NCBI RefSeq assembly: GCF_002959775.1
Contig: NZ_PPCX01000010.1
Span: 434,001 to 498,000 of the forward strand
Reading direction: 5' to 3'
Origin: Veillonella rogosae JCM 15642
Lineage (GTDB): Bacteria; Bacillota; Negativicutes; Veillonellales; Veillonellaceae
DNA: 64,000 nt
In this document: in pieces, positions 1 to 7,139 of the stretch
Numbering within the stretch: position 1 is the first letter of the stretch
Layout: the number at the start of each line of letters is the position of its first letter
Position numbers and translations under genes: made by a program
Notes under the pieces: generated by a model
Seen by the model: only the letters and a program-made list of their open reading frames with translations
Told to the model about the DNA's origin: nothing
Databases searched by the model: none

Positions 1-58
1 CATTCTCTGCTTGATATACAATCACATTTCCTGTAATCGCACTTTCTAAGGATGTCAT
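1..58 (-). CDS. N-terminal fragment of a protein, possibly RhuM-like
   Basis: A reading frame on the minus strand starts at an ATG at position 58, with a purine-rich ribosome binding site just upstream, and runs off the left edge. Only 19 residues are visible, beginning MTSLESAITGNVIVYQAEN. The motif of the type VIVYQ-E resembles the start of RhuM-family virulence proteins, but the fragment is too short to be sure. It could be any protein; only the start and its Shine-Dalgarno sequence are well supported. Confidence 0.45.
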   Translation of the reverse strand, partial: MTSLESAITGNVIVYQAEN

Positions 59-122
59 ATAATCCCCCTCTATATTTATATCTCATTTTATTTCATACTT
101 ATAAGCTATTCCTGCTTATTAT

Positions 123-299
123 TTAATGAGCTGCATGATATATCATATCGTCCAAAATCTTAACAAAGTCTCGTTCCACACCTGAAGTATCATTACCAGT
201 ACTACCTATGCCTGTTAGCATAGTTTCTTTCCAATCATTCTTTGCCTTAAATCTAAATGAGATCAAATACTTAGCTTTTGTTTTATCCGCTTCTCCCAA
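123..299 (-). pseudogene. Remnant or small ORF of unknown function
   Basis: The minus strand reads open from a TTG at 299 to a TAA at 123, giving about 58 residues that end DFVKILDDMIYHAAH. Immediately before the TTG there is an in-frame stop. There is no good ribosome binding site. The composition looks protein-like, so I read it as the C-terminal remnant of a larger gene that lost its 5' part, perhaps when the adjoining palindromic element (336-478) arrived. I do not recognise the family. A genuine small protein starting at TTG cannot be excluded. Confidence 0.35.
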
Positions 300-335
300 T
301 TAGGGGCCTCGCCCCATGCGAAAGGAAAAGTGCTT

Positions 336-478
336 TTGTTGTTGGGACTAGTCCACATATAGGGTTGTAAAAAAGTTAGACACTTGTGAATGAGCGACTT
401 AGGTCACTATGGAGCGAAGGAATAAGTGTCTAACTTTTTTAACTAGTAAACCACTATGTGACGGGGCCCCAACAACAA
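336..478. repeat. Nested palindromic element A (conserved-core family)
   Basis: Concentric inverted repeats: an outer 11-bp arm at 336-346 pairs with 468-478, a middle imperfect arm at 351-362 pairs with 454-462, and a perfect 17-bp arm at 369-385 pairs with 424-440. The 38-nt loop (386-423) holds the core that on the minus strand reads CGCTCCATAGTGACCTAAGT followed by CGCTCA. The same core occurs in elements near 20.5 kb and upstream of dnaA, with different arms. The outer arm ends one base before the sfsA stop codon. It could act as a terminator for sfsA, but its size and nesting exceed what a terminator needs. Confidence 0.85.
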
Positions 479-1639
479 TCACTTAACTAGCGCATCCAAT
501 TTATTCATTCGGTAGTCTTCCACTACGTCCATAAATTTCTTATTGTGTATCGGATTTTCCGTCATCCCAAATAGGTGGCTTTTACAGTCACAGTCAGAGG
601 ATCCAAATTTAGGCACGTCCCATTCGGCAACGACACAGACCACATCAGCGAGAGTGCATTCCGCATCATCTAGGCTAGTTCGAATCGGCAGACCTGCTAT
701 CATTTCGCAGTGACCGCGGAAGTAATCTAAATGCCAGTGCATTTTCTTCCGTTTTCGCTTATGGCGCTCAATGCGCTTCGTTAAATTCGCCTTCGCAGAG
801 CCTACATACATATAGTAGCCCGCCTTGAAATGCATCATTCCTTTAGAGCCGATCTCAAGGTCTAGCTCATGGTCGAGATGCATGACCATTACGTACACGC
901 CACTATCGTGAGCCTCTGTGTCAAGAATGCTGCTTGGATAGGAACATTCATGGGTTACAGTGGGCATAGTAAAAGTATCATCCCAAGCTACAGCAACGGC
1001 TTTCCAGTCTAAAGAAGGGGCTACCTCTTTAAAGGTTTTGGCAAACTCCAAATCTGTATGGTAGTCTGGCAAGAACCACTGCGCCTTATCCCATTGTACG
1101 AGGAATAAAACACCGGTGTGGTAACCTTCGTTTTGTAGTTCTTTCAAATGTAATAAATGCTTACGCCCTCGTTCTGTAATAGCATCAGGGAACATGGCTC
1201 CCGTCTTGGAGAATAACGTACAAGACTTAACCTCTAACAAGAACTCCTCACCTTTATCATTGGTGAGAAGCAAGTCAAAACGTGATGATGTGCCATGTAG
1301 TTTAACCGTATACTCCCGTCTCACAACGCGCCACTCTTCCCATCCAGGGATGAGTTTATTTTCGATCAAATGCTGCGCTACATCGTTACTATAGTTGGTA
1401 TCGAGCATAATCACTACGCCATCACGCTCGATGCCAACCACGCGATATTTCGTTTTCGCATCAGGTTTATCATGAGGTACGATGTACATCGTTACACCAG
1501 TAAACAAAAGCTCCCACATGCGACCAGGATTTGGCAAATGAGCGAGCACACTTTCACCATTTAAATCTAAAGTCACCACAAAACGGTTCGGGCGACCTGT
1601 ATATTTCGCTTTTAAAATTGTATTGTAAAGGACTTTCAT
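479..1639 (-). CDS. sfsA: SfsA nuclease-like domain fused to DUF123 (GIY-YIG-like)
   Basis: The first 235 residues or so match SfsA (sugar fermentation stimulation protein), with the family motif PNPGRMWELL at residues 36-45 and an LEVKS nuclease-like motif near residue 135. SfsA proteins bind DNA and have a PD-(D/E)XK-like fold. Residues from about 245 to 355 form a DUF123 domain, related to GIY-YIG nucleases, with the signature DCDCKSHLF. SfsA alone is normally about 230-240 residues, so this is a true two-domain fusion of 386 residues. The ATG is preceded by GGAG at good spacing. The fusion suggests a DNA or nucleic-acid processing role, but the substrate is unknown. Its stop codon directly abuts palindromic element A. 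Confidence 0.9.
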   Translation of the reverse strand: MKVLYNTILKAKYTGRPNRFVVTLDLNGESVLAHLPNPGRMWELLFTGVTMYIVPHDKPDAKTKYRVVGIERDGVVIMLDTNYSNDVAQHLIENKLIPGWEEWRVVRREYTVKLHGTSSRFDLLLTNDKGEEFLLEVKSCTLFSKTGAMFPDAITERGRKHLLHLKELQNEGYHTGVLFLVQWDKAQWFLPDYHTDLEFAKTFKEVAPSLDWKAVAVAWDDTFTMPTVTHECSYPSSILDTEAHDSGVYVMVMHLDHELDLEIGSKGMMHFKAGYYMYVGSAKANLTKRIERHKRKRKKMHWHLDYFRGHCEMIAGLPIRTSLDDAECTLADVVCVVAEWDVPKFGSSDCDCKSHLFGMTENPIHNKKFMDVVEDYRMNKLDALVK

Positions 1640-1800
1640 CGGTACTCCTACATCAAGAATAATCTATGTGTCTATTATACGCTATTTTGTTACAGGATGA
1701 GAGTCCTACGGATTATACTTTGAAAGTCCTTACAAATTGCATGATGAATGCCCTAAGAAAAGTCTAAGAAGTAACACCTTACATATTTACAAAATATGAA

Positions 1801-2664
1801 TTAATAATTCACCACAGTTACAGGATCATTATTGCGGTATTTCCGATTACTACGTTGATAATCTCGTTCTACCAAATTCTGTAGCGCTTCACCTAATAAC
1901 GTCCAAAAACCATCAGAATCTTCCGTTGGTATACCAAGAACAATGGAGTTTCCTTTGGAATAGGTAATACATGTGGAGGTTATGTTATCAATAATTGGCA
2001 AATACACAATAATTACGCCACATGCTGCTAGCATATCCTTAAGAGGCTCTTTCACACCGATTAAAGGTTCACTAGAAAGGTCCTTAATTTTTGGTATAAA
2101 TTTTCTTAATAACTCTGCATCGTAAGGATTGACCTCTACAAAACGAGCCTGCCCTTTTGTGATTTGTACCAGTGTATAAATCGCACTCTTTTTATCAGGC
2201 TCCATATCCTTAATATTTTCATATACTAAGGGCATAATCATTTCATCAGCTACATTTTTTAAAGAAGCTACCTCAAAAAACTTCTGTAAATTATTGACCT
2301 GCTCAGCTGCCTTTTTCGTTTCTGGAACGATACCCAAACGTGCAAGCTTAGCATAACCAAAAGGTTTAGCAAAGTTGATTTCTTCATCAATAGAATTCTC
2401 ATACTCTACTTTTAATATCTGCTCCCTATAACTAGCTTCTAAACCATTCCAAAAACTAGCCTCTACACCAAACACCCGCTCAAGACGCATTGCCACATCT
2501 TGAGTTAGTGGCACCTCTCCATTAATAAGCTTACTAATGTGTTTTTCACTCATATCCATTCGTGTAGCTAATTCTTTTTGTGTCATATGCCTATCTTCTA
2601 AAACCTCTTTTATAGTCATACCTGGTGGTATCGCTATAAAGGTATTACTCTCATATATCTTCAT
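1801..2664 (-). CDS. XRE/HigA-type regulator with degenerate ImmA/IrrE-like C-terminus
   Basis: Residues 15-70 form a helix-turn-helix of the HigA/XRE type (motif MTQKELATRMDMSEKHISKL). The remaining 200 residues resemble the HigA-ImmA/IrrE architecture seen in solitary antitoxin-like regulators. The expected HExxH zinc-protease motif is missing: the matching stretch reads GEALQNLV. A catalytic role is therefore unlikely. No HigB toxin gene lies on either side. Upstream are two palindromic operators with a promoter between them (2749-2825), which suggests autoregulation. The start ATG follows GGAG. It is either an orphan antitoxin or a stress regulator; I cannot tell which genes it controls apart from itself. 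Confidence 0.75.
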   Translation of the reverse strand: MKIYESNTFIAIPPGMTIKEVLEDRHMTQKELATRMDMSEKHISKLINGEVPLTQDVAMRLERVFGVEASFWNGLEASYREQILKVEYENSIDEEINFAKPFGYAKLARLGIVPETKKAAEQVNNLQKFFEVASLKNVADEMIMPLVYENIKDMEPDKKSAIYTLVQITKGQARFVEVNPYDAELLRKFIPKIKDLSSEPLIGVKEPLKDMLAACGVIIVYLPIIDNITSTCITYSKGNSIVLGIPTEDSDGFWTLLGEALQNLVERDYQRSNRKYRNNDPVTVVNY

Positions 2665-2748
2665 ATGTATAGCTCCTATACTAATGCTAATCTACAATCT
2701 CTCAAATCATAGTGAATGGTTGATACAATATAAATGGCCATTTATAAT

Positions 2749-2825
2749 AATTTACCTAGTAGGTTAATTCTATTATACTCTCTCAACTATAAATGTAAAC
2801 ATATAATTTACCAATTAGGTAAATT
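2749..2825 (-). promoter_or_regulatory. Promoter with paired operators of the XRE regulator
   Basis: Two copies of one dyad are seen: AATTTACC-TAGTA-GGTTAATT at 2749-2769 and AATTTACC-AATTA-GGTAAATT at 2805-2825, with centres 56 bp apart. Between them, on the minus strand, is a -35 TTTACA (2794-2799) and a perfect -10 TATAAT (2772-2777) separated by 16 bp. The promoter faces the XRE gene at 1801-2664. This arrangement, with one dyad over the -35 flank and one downstream of the -10, fits autorepression by the encoded HTH protein. Binding is inferred. Confidence 0.75.
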
Positions 2826-2941
2826 ACTTTATAATATCTAGTATTATAAATCATATATACTATTAATAATTAATATTAAAAACTTTTATTTTTGTAGCTT
2901 AGGTTACATTATTACGTGTTAAAATAGTTTATACTAGGAAC

Positions 2942-3067
2942 ATCGGGTCAGTATTTAATACCCGTACTGATCGTTACGCCGGGTTTTGATGAGGCATCGC
3001 CTAGTTGATCTCATCACGCTGTTCGTATACGTGCGAAGCTTTCACAAAACCCAATGGCGTATATTTT
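2942..3067 (+). ncRNA. Structured leader RNA, three-helix fold, class unknown
   Basis: A -10-like TATACT at 2930-2935 precedes a leader of about 200 nt before the reductase gene at 3149. The sequence folds as a junction: helix P1 pairs ACGCC-GGGTTTTG (2976-2988) with CAAAACCC-aat-GGCGT (3045-3060), enclosing P2 (2989-2993 with 3010-3014) and P3 (TTCG 3022-3025 with CGAA 3034-3037). An upstream arm TCAGTA...TACTGA sits at about 2948-2970. P1 is followed by a U-run (3063-3068), so it could work as a terminator. I compared it from memory with common riboswitch consensus motifs and recognised none. It may be a riboswitch or attenuator for the two reductase genes. Confidence 0.55.
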
Positions 3068-3148
3068 TTACAAACAAAGAATCATATAGATTAACTAAGT
3101 AGTTTTAGCCACAATTCTCTGCAGAGAGGGCTCGAGAAAGGATTTAAT

Positions 3149-4105
3149 ATGGCACAAATTGCAGCAAATTTACAACGCATTAAAAACGGTCAACGCCGTT
3201 ATGCAATTACACCTCGCATTCCTGGAGGTTTCATTCAACCTGAACAATTACAAAAATATATCGACGTAGCCTATGAGTTCGGCGCCGTTCTAAAATTGAC
3301 TGCCAGCCAACGCATTATGATTACGAATTTGAAAGCAGAAGACGTAGATAAAGCTTGGGAGATGCTCGGCATGGAGCCAGCGTACACTGTATCTAACCGA
3401 GTGCGCAGCGTAAAAATCTGCCCTGGTACTACATTCTGTAAACGTGCTAAACAAGATAGCGTACATCTTGGCATGCAAATCGAGCGCAAATATTTGTCTC
3501 AAGAAATGCCAAACAAAATGAAAATCGGCGTGTCCGGATGTCTTAATTCTTGTACTGAAAGCCGCCTGAAAGATGTGGGTATTATCGGTACTGTAGAGGG
3601 CTGGAATGTATACGCTGGCGGTAGCGGCGGTGCACACCCTCGCATTGGCGACCTCATCGCTGAAGTAACAACTGAAAAAGAAGCTCTTGCATTGGTAGAT
3701 CGTATCATTGCATACTATAAAGAAAATGCTCAAATCGAACGCATGGGCGAATTCATTGACCGCATTGGTTTAGAGGCTTTCAAAGCAGCTGTATTGGGCG
3801 ACCTTGAAGGTGCTCCAGCTGAAAGCAAATCCGAAGAACCAGCTGTGTTCTTGCCTGGTCAAGGTAACGATCCTGAAGTCGAAGCACCTCGCCTCGAAGT
3901 AGGTTCTCCTATTACTCCAGACACAATCATTCGCGACATCGTGGAAACATATCCAAATGTGGTACCTGTATTACAAGGCATCGGCATGGGTTGCTTAGGC
4001 TGCCCTTCTGCCACAGCTGAGCCATTATGGCAAGCCGCAGAAATTCACGGTTTTAATGTATACGATTTAGTAGAGAAGTTAGAAACAGCACGAAAAGGAG
4101 CTTAA
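3149..4105 (+). CDS. Siroheme/4Fe-4S nitrite-sulfite reductase-like protein with C-terminal DUF1858
   Basis: The N-terminal part is a nitrite/sulfite reductase ferredoxin-like half-domain (about residues 10-75). It is followed by the siroheme-4Fe-4S domain with C91 and C97 (motif CPGTTFC) and C131 and C135 (motif GCLNSC), the usual four cluster ligands. A linker rich in Glu and Pro leads to a DUF1858 domain (about 258-315) with a CLGC motif, a hybrid-cluster/ScdA-like module. At 318 residues it is a single-repeat enzyme, shorter than assimilatory reductases. It probably reduces sulfite, nitrite or a related substrate in the cytoplasm using ferredoxin; the substrate cannot be fixed from sequence. 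It forms an operon with the next gene (1-nt gap) behind a structured leader. Confidence 0.8.
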   Translation: MAQIAANLQRIKNGQRRYAITPRIPGGFIQPEQLQKYIDVAYEFGAVLKLTASQRIMITNLKAEDVDKAWEMLGMEPAYTVSNRVRSVKICPGTTFCKRAKQDSVHLGMQIERKYLSQEMPNKMKIGVSGCLNSCTESRLKDVGIIGTVEGWNVYAGGSGGAHPRIGDLIAEVTTEKEALALVDRIIAYYKENAQIERMGEFIDRIGLEAFKAAVLGDLEGAPAESKSEEPAVFLPGQGNDPEVEAPRLEVGSPITPDTIIRDIVETYPNVVPVLQGIGMGCLGCPSATAEPLWQAAEIHGFNVYDLVEKLETARKGA

Positions 4106-4106
4106 T

Positions 4107-4772
4107 ATGTCCGCATTCTTAGGTCACATCCATTACTGGTTATATCGTAAAATTCAATTGCTCGTGGAGCGTGAAAACTTGATTTTAGAAAAAACAACTA
4201 AAGTTGTTGATGATTTGGCAGAGGAATTACACTCCATCTCCGTAGATACATACGGCGAACCAATCAACCCAAGCATTCCTCTGGAAAACATCATCGACCA
4301 CGGCAATATCCACGGCTGGTTGGCTAACCAAATCAACATTGCATCCGTTCGCGAAGCAGCTTTCATTAGAGATTTGCTTGACACTAACTCCGGCGACGAA
4401 GCGGTGAACGTAGTAACAGCTATTCTCGATGCGTTTGCTGTCCAAGGCCAAGCATGTGGCGTTGTGGCGCAAGACAACCTTGAAGAACACACTGCTCCAG
4501 CGATTTACAATGCGTTGCAAAACTTCTACGTAAATGGCATGCCTTGTGATGGCGGTGACCAAGTGGTTTCTGAAAGCCCAGATGAGTTCACATGGGTGGG
4601 TGACCACAGATTACAAGCAGGCTACTGGCGTACAGCGGGCGTTGACCCTAAATTCATGGCTGTAGCTTACCAAACATGGTTCGAAGCATTTGTGAAAGCT
4701 ATTGATCCAGCCTTTGAACTTGTAACGACTGAAGAAAACGGCACACGTTTATATACAATCAAGAAAAAATAA
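4107..4772 (+). CDS. Conserved-looking protein of unknown function, reductase partner
   Basis: This 221-residue soluble protein has no signal peptide or membrane segment and I do not recognise a domain. It is acidic, with a single obvious Cys pair (QACGVV and MPCDGG). Its ATG lies one base after the stop of the reductase gene and its ribosome binding site AAGGAG is inside that gene, so the two are very likely translated together. The context suggests an accessory or electron-transfer partner of the siroheme protein, but that is inference only. A strong palindromic terminator follows at 4830. Confidence 0.75.
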   Translation: MSAFLGHIHYWLYRKIQLLVERENLILEKTTKVVDDLAEELHSISVDTYGEPINPSIPLENIIDHGNIHGWLANQINIASVREAAFIRDLLDTNSGDEAVNVVTAILDAFAVQGQACGVVAQDNLEEHTAPAIYNALQNFYVNGMPCDGGDQVVSESPDEFTWVGDHRLQAGYWRTAGVDPKFMAVAYQTWFEAFVKAIDPAFELVTTEENGTRLYTIKKK

Positions 4773-4829
4773 TTAATAAATATAGAGTATTTCCTTTGCT
4801 TAGGAAATATAAACGAACGAAAACGAACA

Positions 4830-4863
4830 AAAAAGCGAACGTAAAATTTTACGTTCGCTTTTT
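4830..4863. terminator. Perfect 17-bp palindrome, bidirectional terminator
   Basis: Arms 4830-4846 and 4847-4863 are perfectly complementary with no spacer (AAAAAGCGAACGTAAAA and its complement), flanked by A and T runs. It lies between convergent genes ending at 4772 and 4887, so it probably terminates both. Related ACGAACG motifs occur just upstream (4812-4830) and again in the hairpin at 5147-5182. Confidence 0.8.
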
Positions 4864-4886
4864 ATCTTGTTATTTATATTCTACAA

Positions 4887-5150
4887 TTACTTAACAGTAT
4901 ATGTAGTACCACGTCCTATACCTTGTTTTCTTAAAAAACCTGATTTCACTAATTTATTAACAATTTGTAATATCTTCGTTTTTCCAAACCCTGTATACTC
5001 TACTAATTTTCCTGAAGGCAAAGCCTTAAATTGTAGAATATCATATATTTTCTTTTCATCAGCTGTTAATTTATCTAAATTTTGTTCAATGACAGGTAAA
5101 ATGATTCTTATCGATTTTTCCGAATATACTATATCATAAAATGGGCGCAA
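4887..5150 (-). CDS. Small winged-helix protein, possible C-terminal remnant of an AlbA_2-type regulator
   Basis: The 87-residue frame encodes a winged-helix domain (ADEKKIYDILQF, then GKLVEYTGFGKTKILQIVNKL, wing GRGTTYTVK). The first 20 residues (YSEKSIRIILPV) resemble the strand that precedes the winged helix in AlbA_2/ATP-binding transcription regulators, suggesting a truncated larger gene. The only start is a TTG at 5150, which lies inside an inverted repeat (5147-5182) and has no clear ribosome binding site. It is either a decayed remnant or a small autoregulated DNA-binding protein. Similar hairpins flank it on both sides. Confidence 0.5.
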   Translation of the reverse strand: MRPFYDIVYSEKSIRIILPVIEQNLDKLTADEKKIYDILQFKALPSGKLVEYTGFGKTKILQIVNKLVKSGFLRKQGIGRGTTYTVK

Positions 5151-5182
5151 AAACGAACGTAAATATTTTCGTTCGTTTTTGC
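5147..5182. repeat. Inverted repeat GCAAAAACGAACG/CGTTCGTTTTTGC
   Basis: A 13-bp perfect inverted repeat (5147-5159 and 5170-5182) with a 10-nt spacer covers the putative start of the winged-helix gene. Its centre, CGAACGTAAATATTTTCGTTCG, is nearly the same as the centre of the palindrome at 4830-4863. It may be an operator, a terminator or one end of a small inserted unit. Confidence 0.7.
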
Positions 5183-5353
5183 ATCCATTTTAAATCTATA
5201 TTTAATATATATTTTTTCAAAACTGTAGCTATAGGCACAGCATTGATAAGCAATATCATTTATAATGTAAGCATAAGGTAATTACATAAGTTCATTTAAT
5301 TAAGTGATAGCGTCAGCTTTCAAAACATAAAAGCTAGAATTAGGAGGTCTATT

Positions 5354-5641
5354 ATGGCAGGCACAGTTAATCAAGAATTAGGTTTATTATTCCAAGGTCC
5401 TAACTATGTAATCGTAAAAAAAGGCGGCAAAGCTGGTGAACAAGTTGAAAAACACAACCACCCAGAAGCAAATGTAATTTTTACAGTAGTAAAAGGTAAA
5501 GTACAAGTATTCCTTAACGAAACTGAAGAACACGTACTTGTACCAGGCCAAGTATTAGAATTCAACGGCGACAACTACATCCAAGCAACACTTGTTGAAG
5601 ACAGCGAATTCGTAGTAAATCTTATCCACAAACCTGAATAA
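5354..5641 (+). CDS. Small single-domain cupin protein
   Basis: The 95-residue protein is a cupin barrel. The metal-binding motif includes HNHPEAN near residues 34-40 and the second motif VPGQVLEFNGDN near 72-83. It would be a cytosolic metal-binding or sensor protein; the substrate is unknown. A strong AGGAGG precedes the ATG. It is a single-gene unit with its own terminator at 5648-5678. The second cupin motif lacks the usual His, so metal binding may be incomplete. Confidence 0.8.
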   Translation: MAGTVNQELGLLFQGPNYVIVKKGGKAGEQVEKHNHPEANVIFTVVKGKVQVFLNETEEHVLVPGQVLEFNGDNYIQATLVEDSEFVVNLIHKPE

Positions 5642-5647
5642 AACACT

Positions 5648-5678
5648 AAAGGACAGTTGAGCTAATCAACTGTCCTTT
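5648..5678 (+). terminator. Rho-independent terminator of the cupin gene
   Basis: A 13-bp stem, AAAGGACAGTTGA at 5648-5660 with its complement at 5666-5678, has a 5-nt loop and is followed by T residues. It lies six bases after the cupin stop. Confidence 0.9.
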
Positions 5679-5680
5679 TT

Positions 5681-5777
5681 ATATGTACTAACTTATCTAT
5701 GTACTATCTAATCTGTATACTATTTAATCTATATACTATCTGATCTATGCACTATCTAATCTATATATTATCTATTC
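5681..5777. repeat. Tandem 16-bp repeat array
   Basis: Five contiguous imperfect copies of a 16-bp unit of the form TATATACTATCTAATC start at 5698, 5714, 5730, 5746 and 5762, with a partial degenerate copy at 5681. Copies differ at one to four positions. The array lies between the cupin terminator and the stop of the next minus-strand gene. It may vary in copy number between strains. Confidence 0.85.
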
Positions 5778-5789
5778 GGTATCTTTCAA

Positions 5790-6338
5790 CTAGAAGAACA
5801 CATGATAAGCCCTATCAAATGCATAATGTGCCGCTGTATAAAACGGGTCACCGTACTCAAAAGCACCTTCATGCTTTACATTAACATTCATAGCCTTAAG
5901 ATCTGTTTCTAAGTTACCATCAAAATCATAATACTTAGTCGCTCGAGCAATCCCTTTTATACCAGATTCTTGTTCTTTATGTTTAACGATAATTGGTTTA
6001 GCCTGCTCACGAGAATAGTCTTTTAGGTTTTCCTTTTTTACAATGGAACTAACAGAATACTCATAATCATAGTCTGCCGTAACAACCCATTCAATAGTAT
6101 GTTTCTTTTTATACTCTACAAGATACATATTAAATTGCAAGGTATAGTTTGGAGGATTATGCTCCACACTTCGTACAGAATTTAAATCAATAAACATCGC
6201 TGACTCGTCAGTTGATGAGGCACATTTAAAATGCTCAGCATGTTGTAGTGCATATAAAGATAAAACATTTGATGTCTCAGCACCTGTAGACACCGCTTCT
6301 GATGATCCAAAGAATTTTTTTACTAAATTTTTTAACAT
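5790..6338 (-). CDS. Hypothetical protein, 182 residues
   Basis: No known domain is recognised. The protein begins with a short basic amphipathic segment (MLKNLVKKFFG), has no signal peptide or hydrophobic membrane segment, and is rich in Tyr, Lys and Glu. Its central part (about 60-110) alternates hydrophobic and polar residues as in beta-strands. The ATG has a weak purine-rich ribosome binding site (AGAGAGA). It lies alone between the 16-bp repeat array and the nitroreductase gene, on the same strand as the latter with a 94-bp gap. Confidence 0.65.
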   Translation of the reverse strand: MLKNLVKKFFGSSEAVSTGAETSNVLSLYALQHAEHFKCASSTDESAMFIDLNSVRSVEHNPPNYTLQFNMYLVEYKKKHTIEWVVTADYDYEYSVSSIVKKENLKDYSREQAKPIIVKHKEQESGIKGIARATKYYDFDGNLETDLKAMNVNVKHEGAFEYGDPFYTAAHYAFDRAYHVFF

Positions 6339-6432
6339 ATTCTCTCTCTAACATACTCTATTCTTAATAATAATACATTATATAAACGATTAGGATATAA
6401 ATGATTAGGGTACTAAAACAATACCGTATCAT

Positions 6433-6954
6433 TTAAAAGGAGTTATAGATTGTAAAATCACTTACATCAAAGCGTTTTGTATGGCCTGGCGCAGGAACGC
6501 AGTCTGGGTGTGGGTATCCTATAGGGAATATCGCTACAGGAATGATATGATCTGGCAAAGCATAAGCGTCTCGTACTTTAGCTGGATCAAAATGAGCAAT
6601 CCAAGTTGTTCCTAGACCTATATCCGCCACGGTAAACATGAGGTGAGAACCTACAATACTAGCGTCTACAACACCCATATCCGCATCATCGTACTCTCGT
6701 TTCCAGCTCACTGTATTATCGTAACAAACAATAATAGCCAATGGAGCATTAAAATGACCATTTGTGCAGTCTTTAAGTTTATTAAGACTATCTGCTGTAT
6801 TTAATACAAGTAGTCGTTGCGGCTGATAATTATGAGCTGTAGGAGCCAATCTTGCTGTCTCTAATATGATATCTACCTTCTCCTGCTCTACAGGTTTCGT
6901 ATCAAATTTTCGAACCGAATATCGTTCTGTGGCTAATGCTTTAAAATCTTTCAT
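6433..6954 (-). CDS. Nitroreductase family protein
   Basis: The 173-residue protein shows the nitroreductase FMN-binding pattern: RYSVRKFDTKPV near residues 11-22, then ARLAPTAHNYQPQ near 34-46, and the C-terminal region IGYPHPDCVPAPGHTKR. It is a compact flavoprotein oxidoreductase that uses NAD(P)H to reduce nitro or quinone compounds; the natural substrate is unknown. The ATG follows AAGGAG. Length is typical of the short nitroreductase subfamily. It appears to be a single-gene unit. Confidence 0.85.
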   Translation of the reverse strand: MKDFKALATERYSVRKFDTKPVEQEKVDIILETARLAPTAHNYQPQRLLVLNTADSLNKLKDCTNGHFNAPLAIIVCYDNTVSWKREYDDADMGVVDASIVGSHLMFTVADIGLGTTWIAHFDPAKVRDAYALPDHIIPVAIFPIGYPHPDCVPAPGHTKRFDVSDFTIYNSF

Positions 6955-7084
6955 TAGATCTCACTCCTTAATTGAAATAAGCTAATCCATTTTAAAGAAA
7001 ATCCCTATATAATGTTATCTCTATACAGACTACTTCTGTTAATATATTTCTCTATCTTACTATAAAAGTCCTTTAAATCAAAAA

Positions 7085-7112
7085 GCCCCTTATCTAAAAC
7101 TAGACAAGGGGC
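7085..7112 (-). terminator. Terminator after the OmpH gene
   Basis: GCCCCTT-TCTA pairs with TAGA-AAGGGGC across a 4-nt loop (7085-7096 with 7101-7112). On the minus strand it is followed by a T-run, which fits termination of the ompH-like gene. Confidence 0.85.
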
Positions 7113-7139
7113 CATATCATATTATTTTTAAAGCCAGTA

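Noticed and set aside
2942-3067. Leader as a molybdenum-cofactor, SAM, THF or cobalamin riboswitch
   Set aside because: From memory, none of their conserved loop motifs is present; kept as an unassigned structured RNA.
5698-5777. CRISPR array
   Set aside because: Units are contiguous 16-bp tandem repeats with no spacers; no cas genes are in the window.
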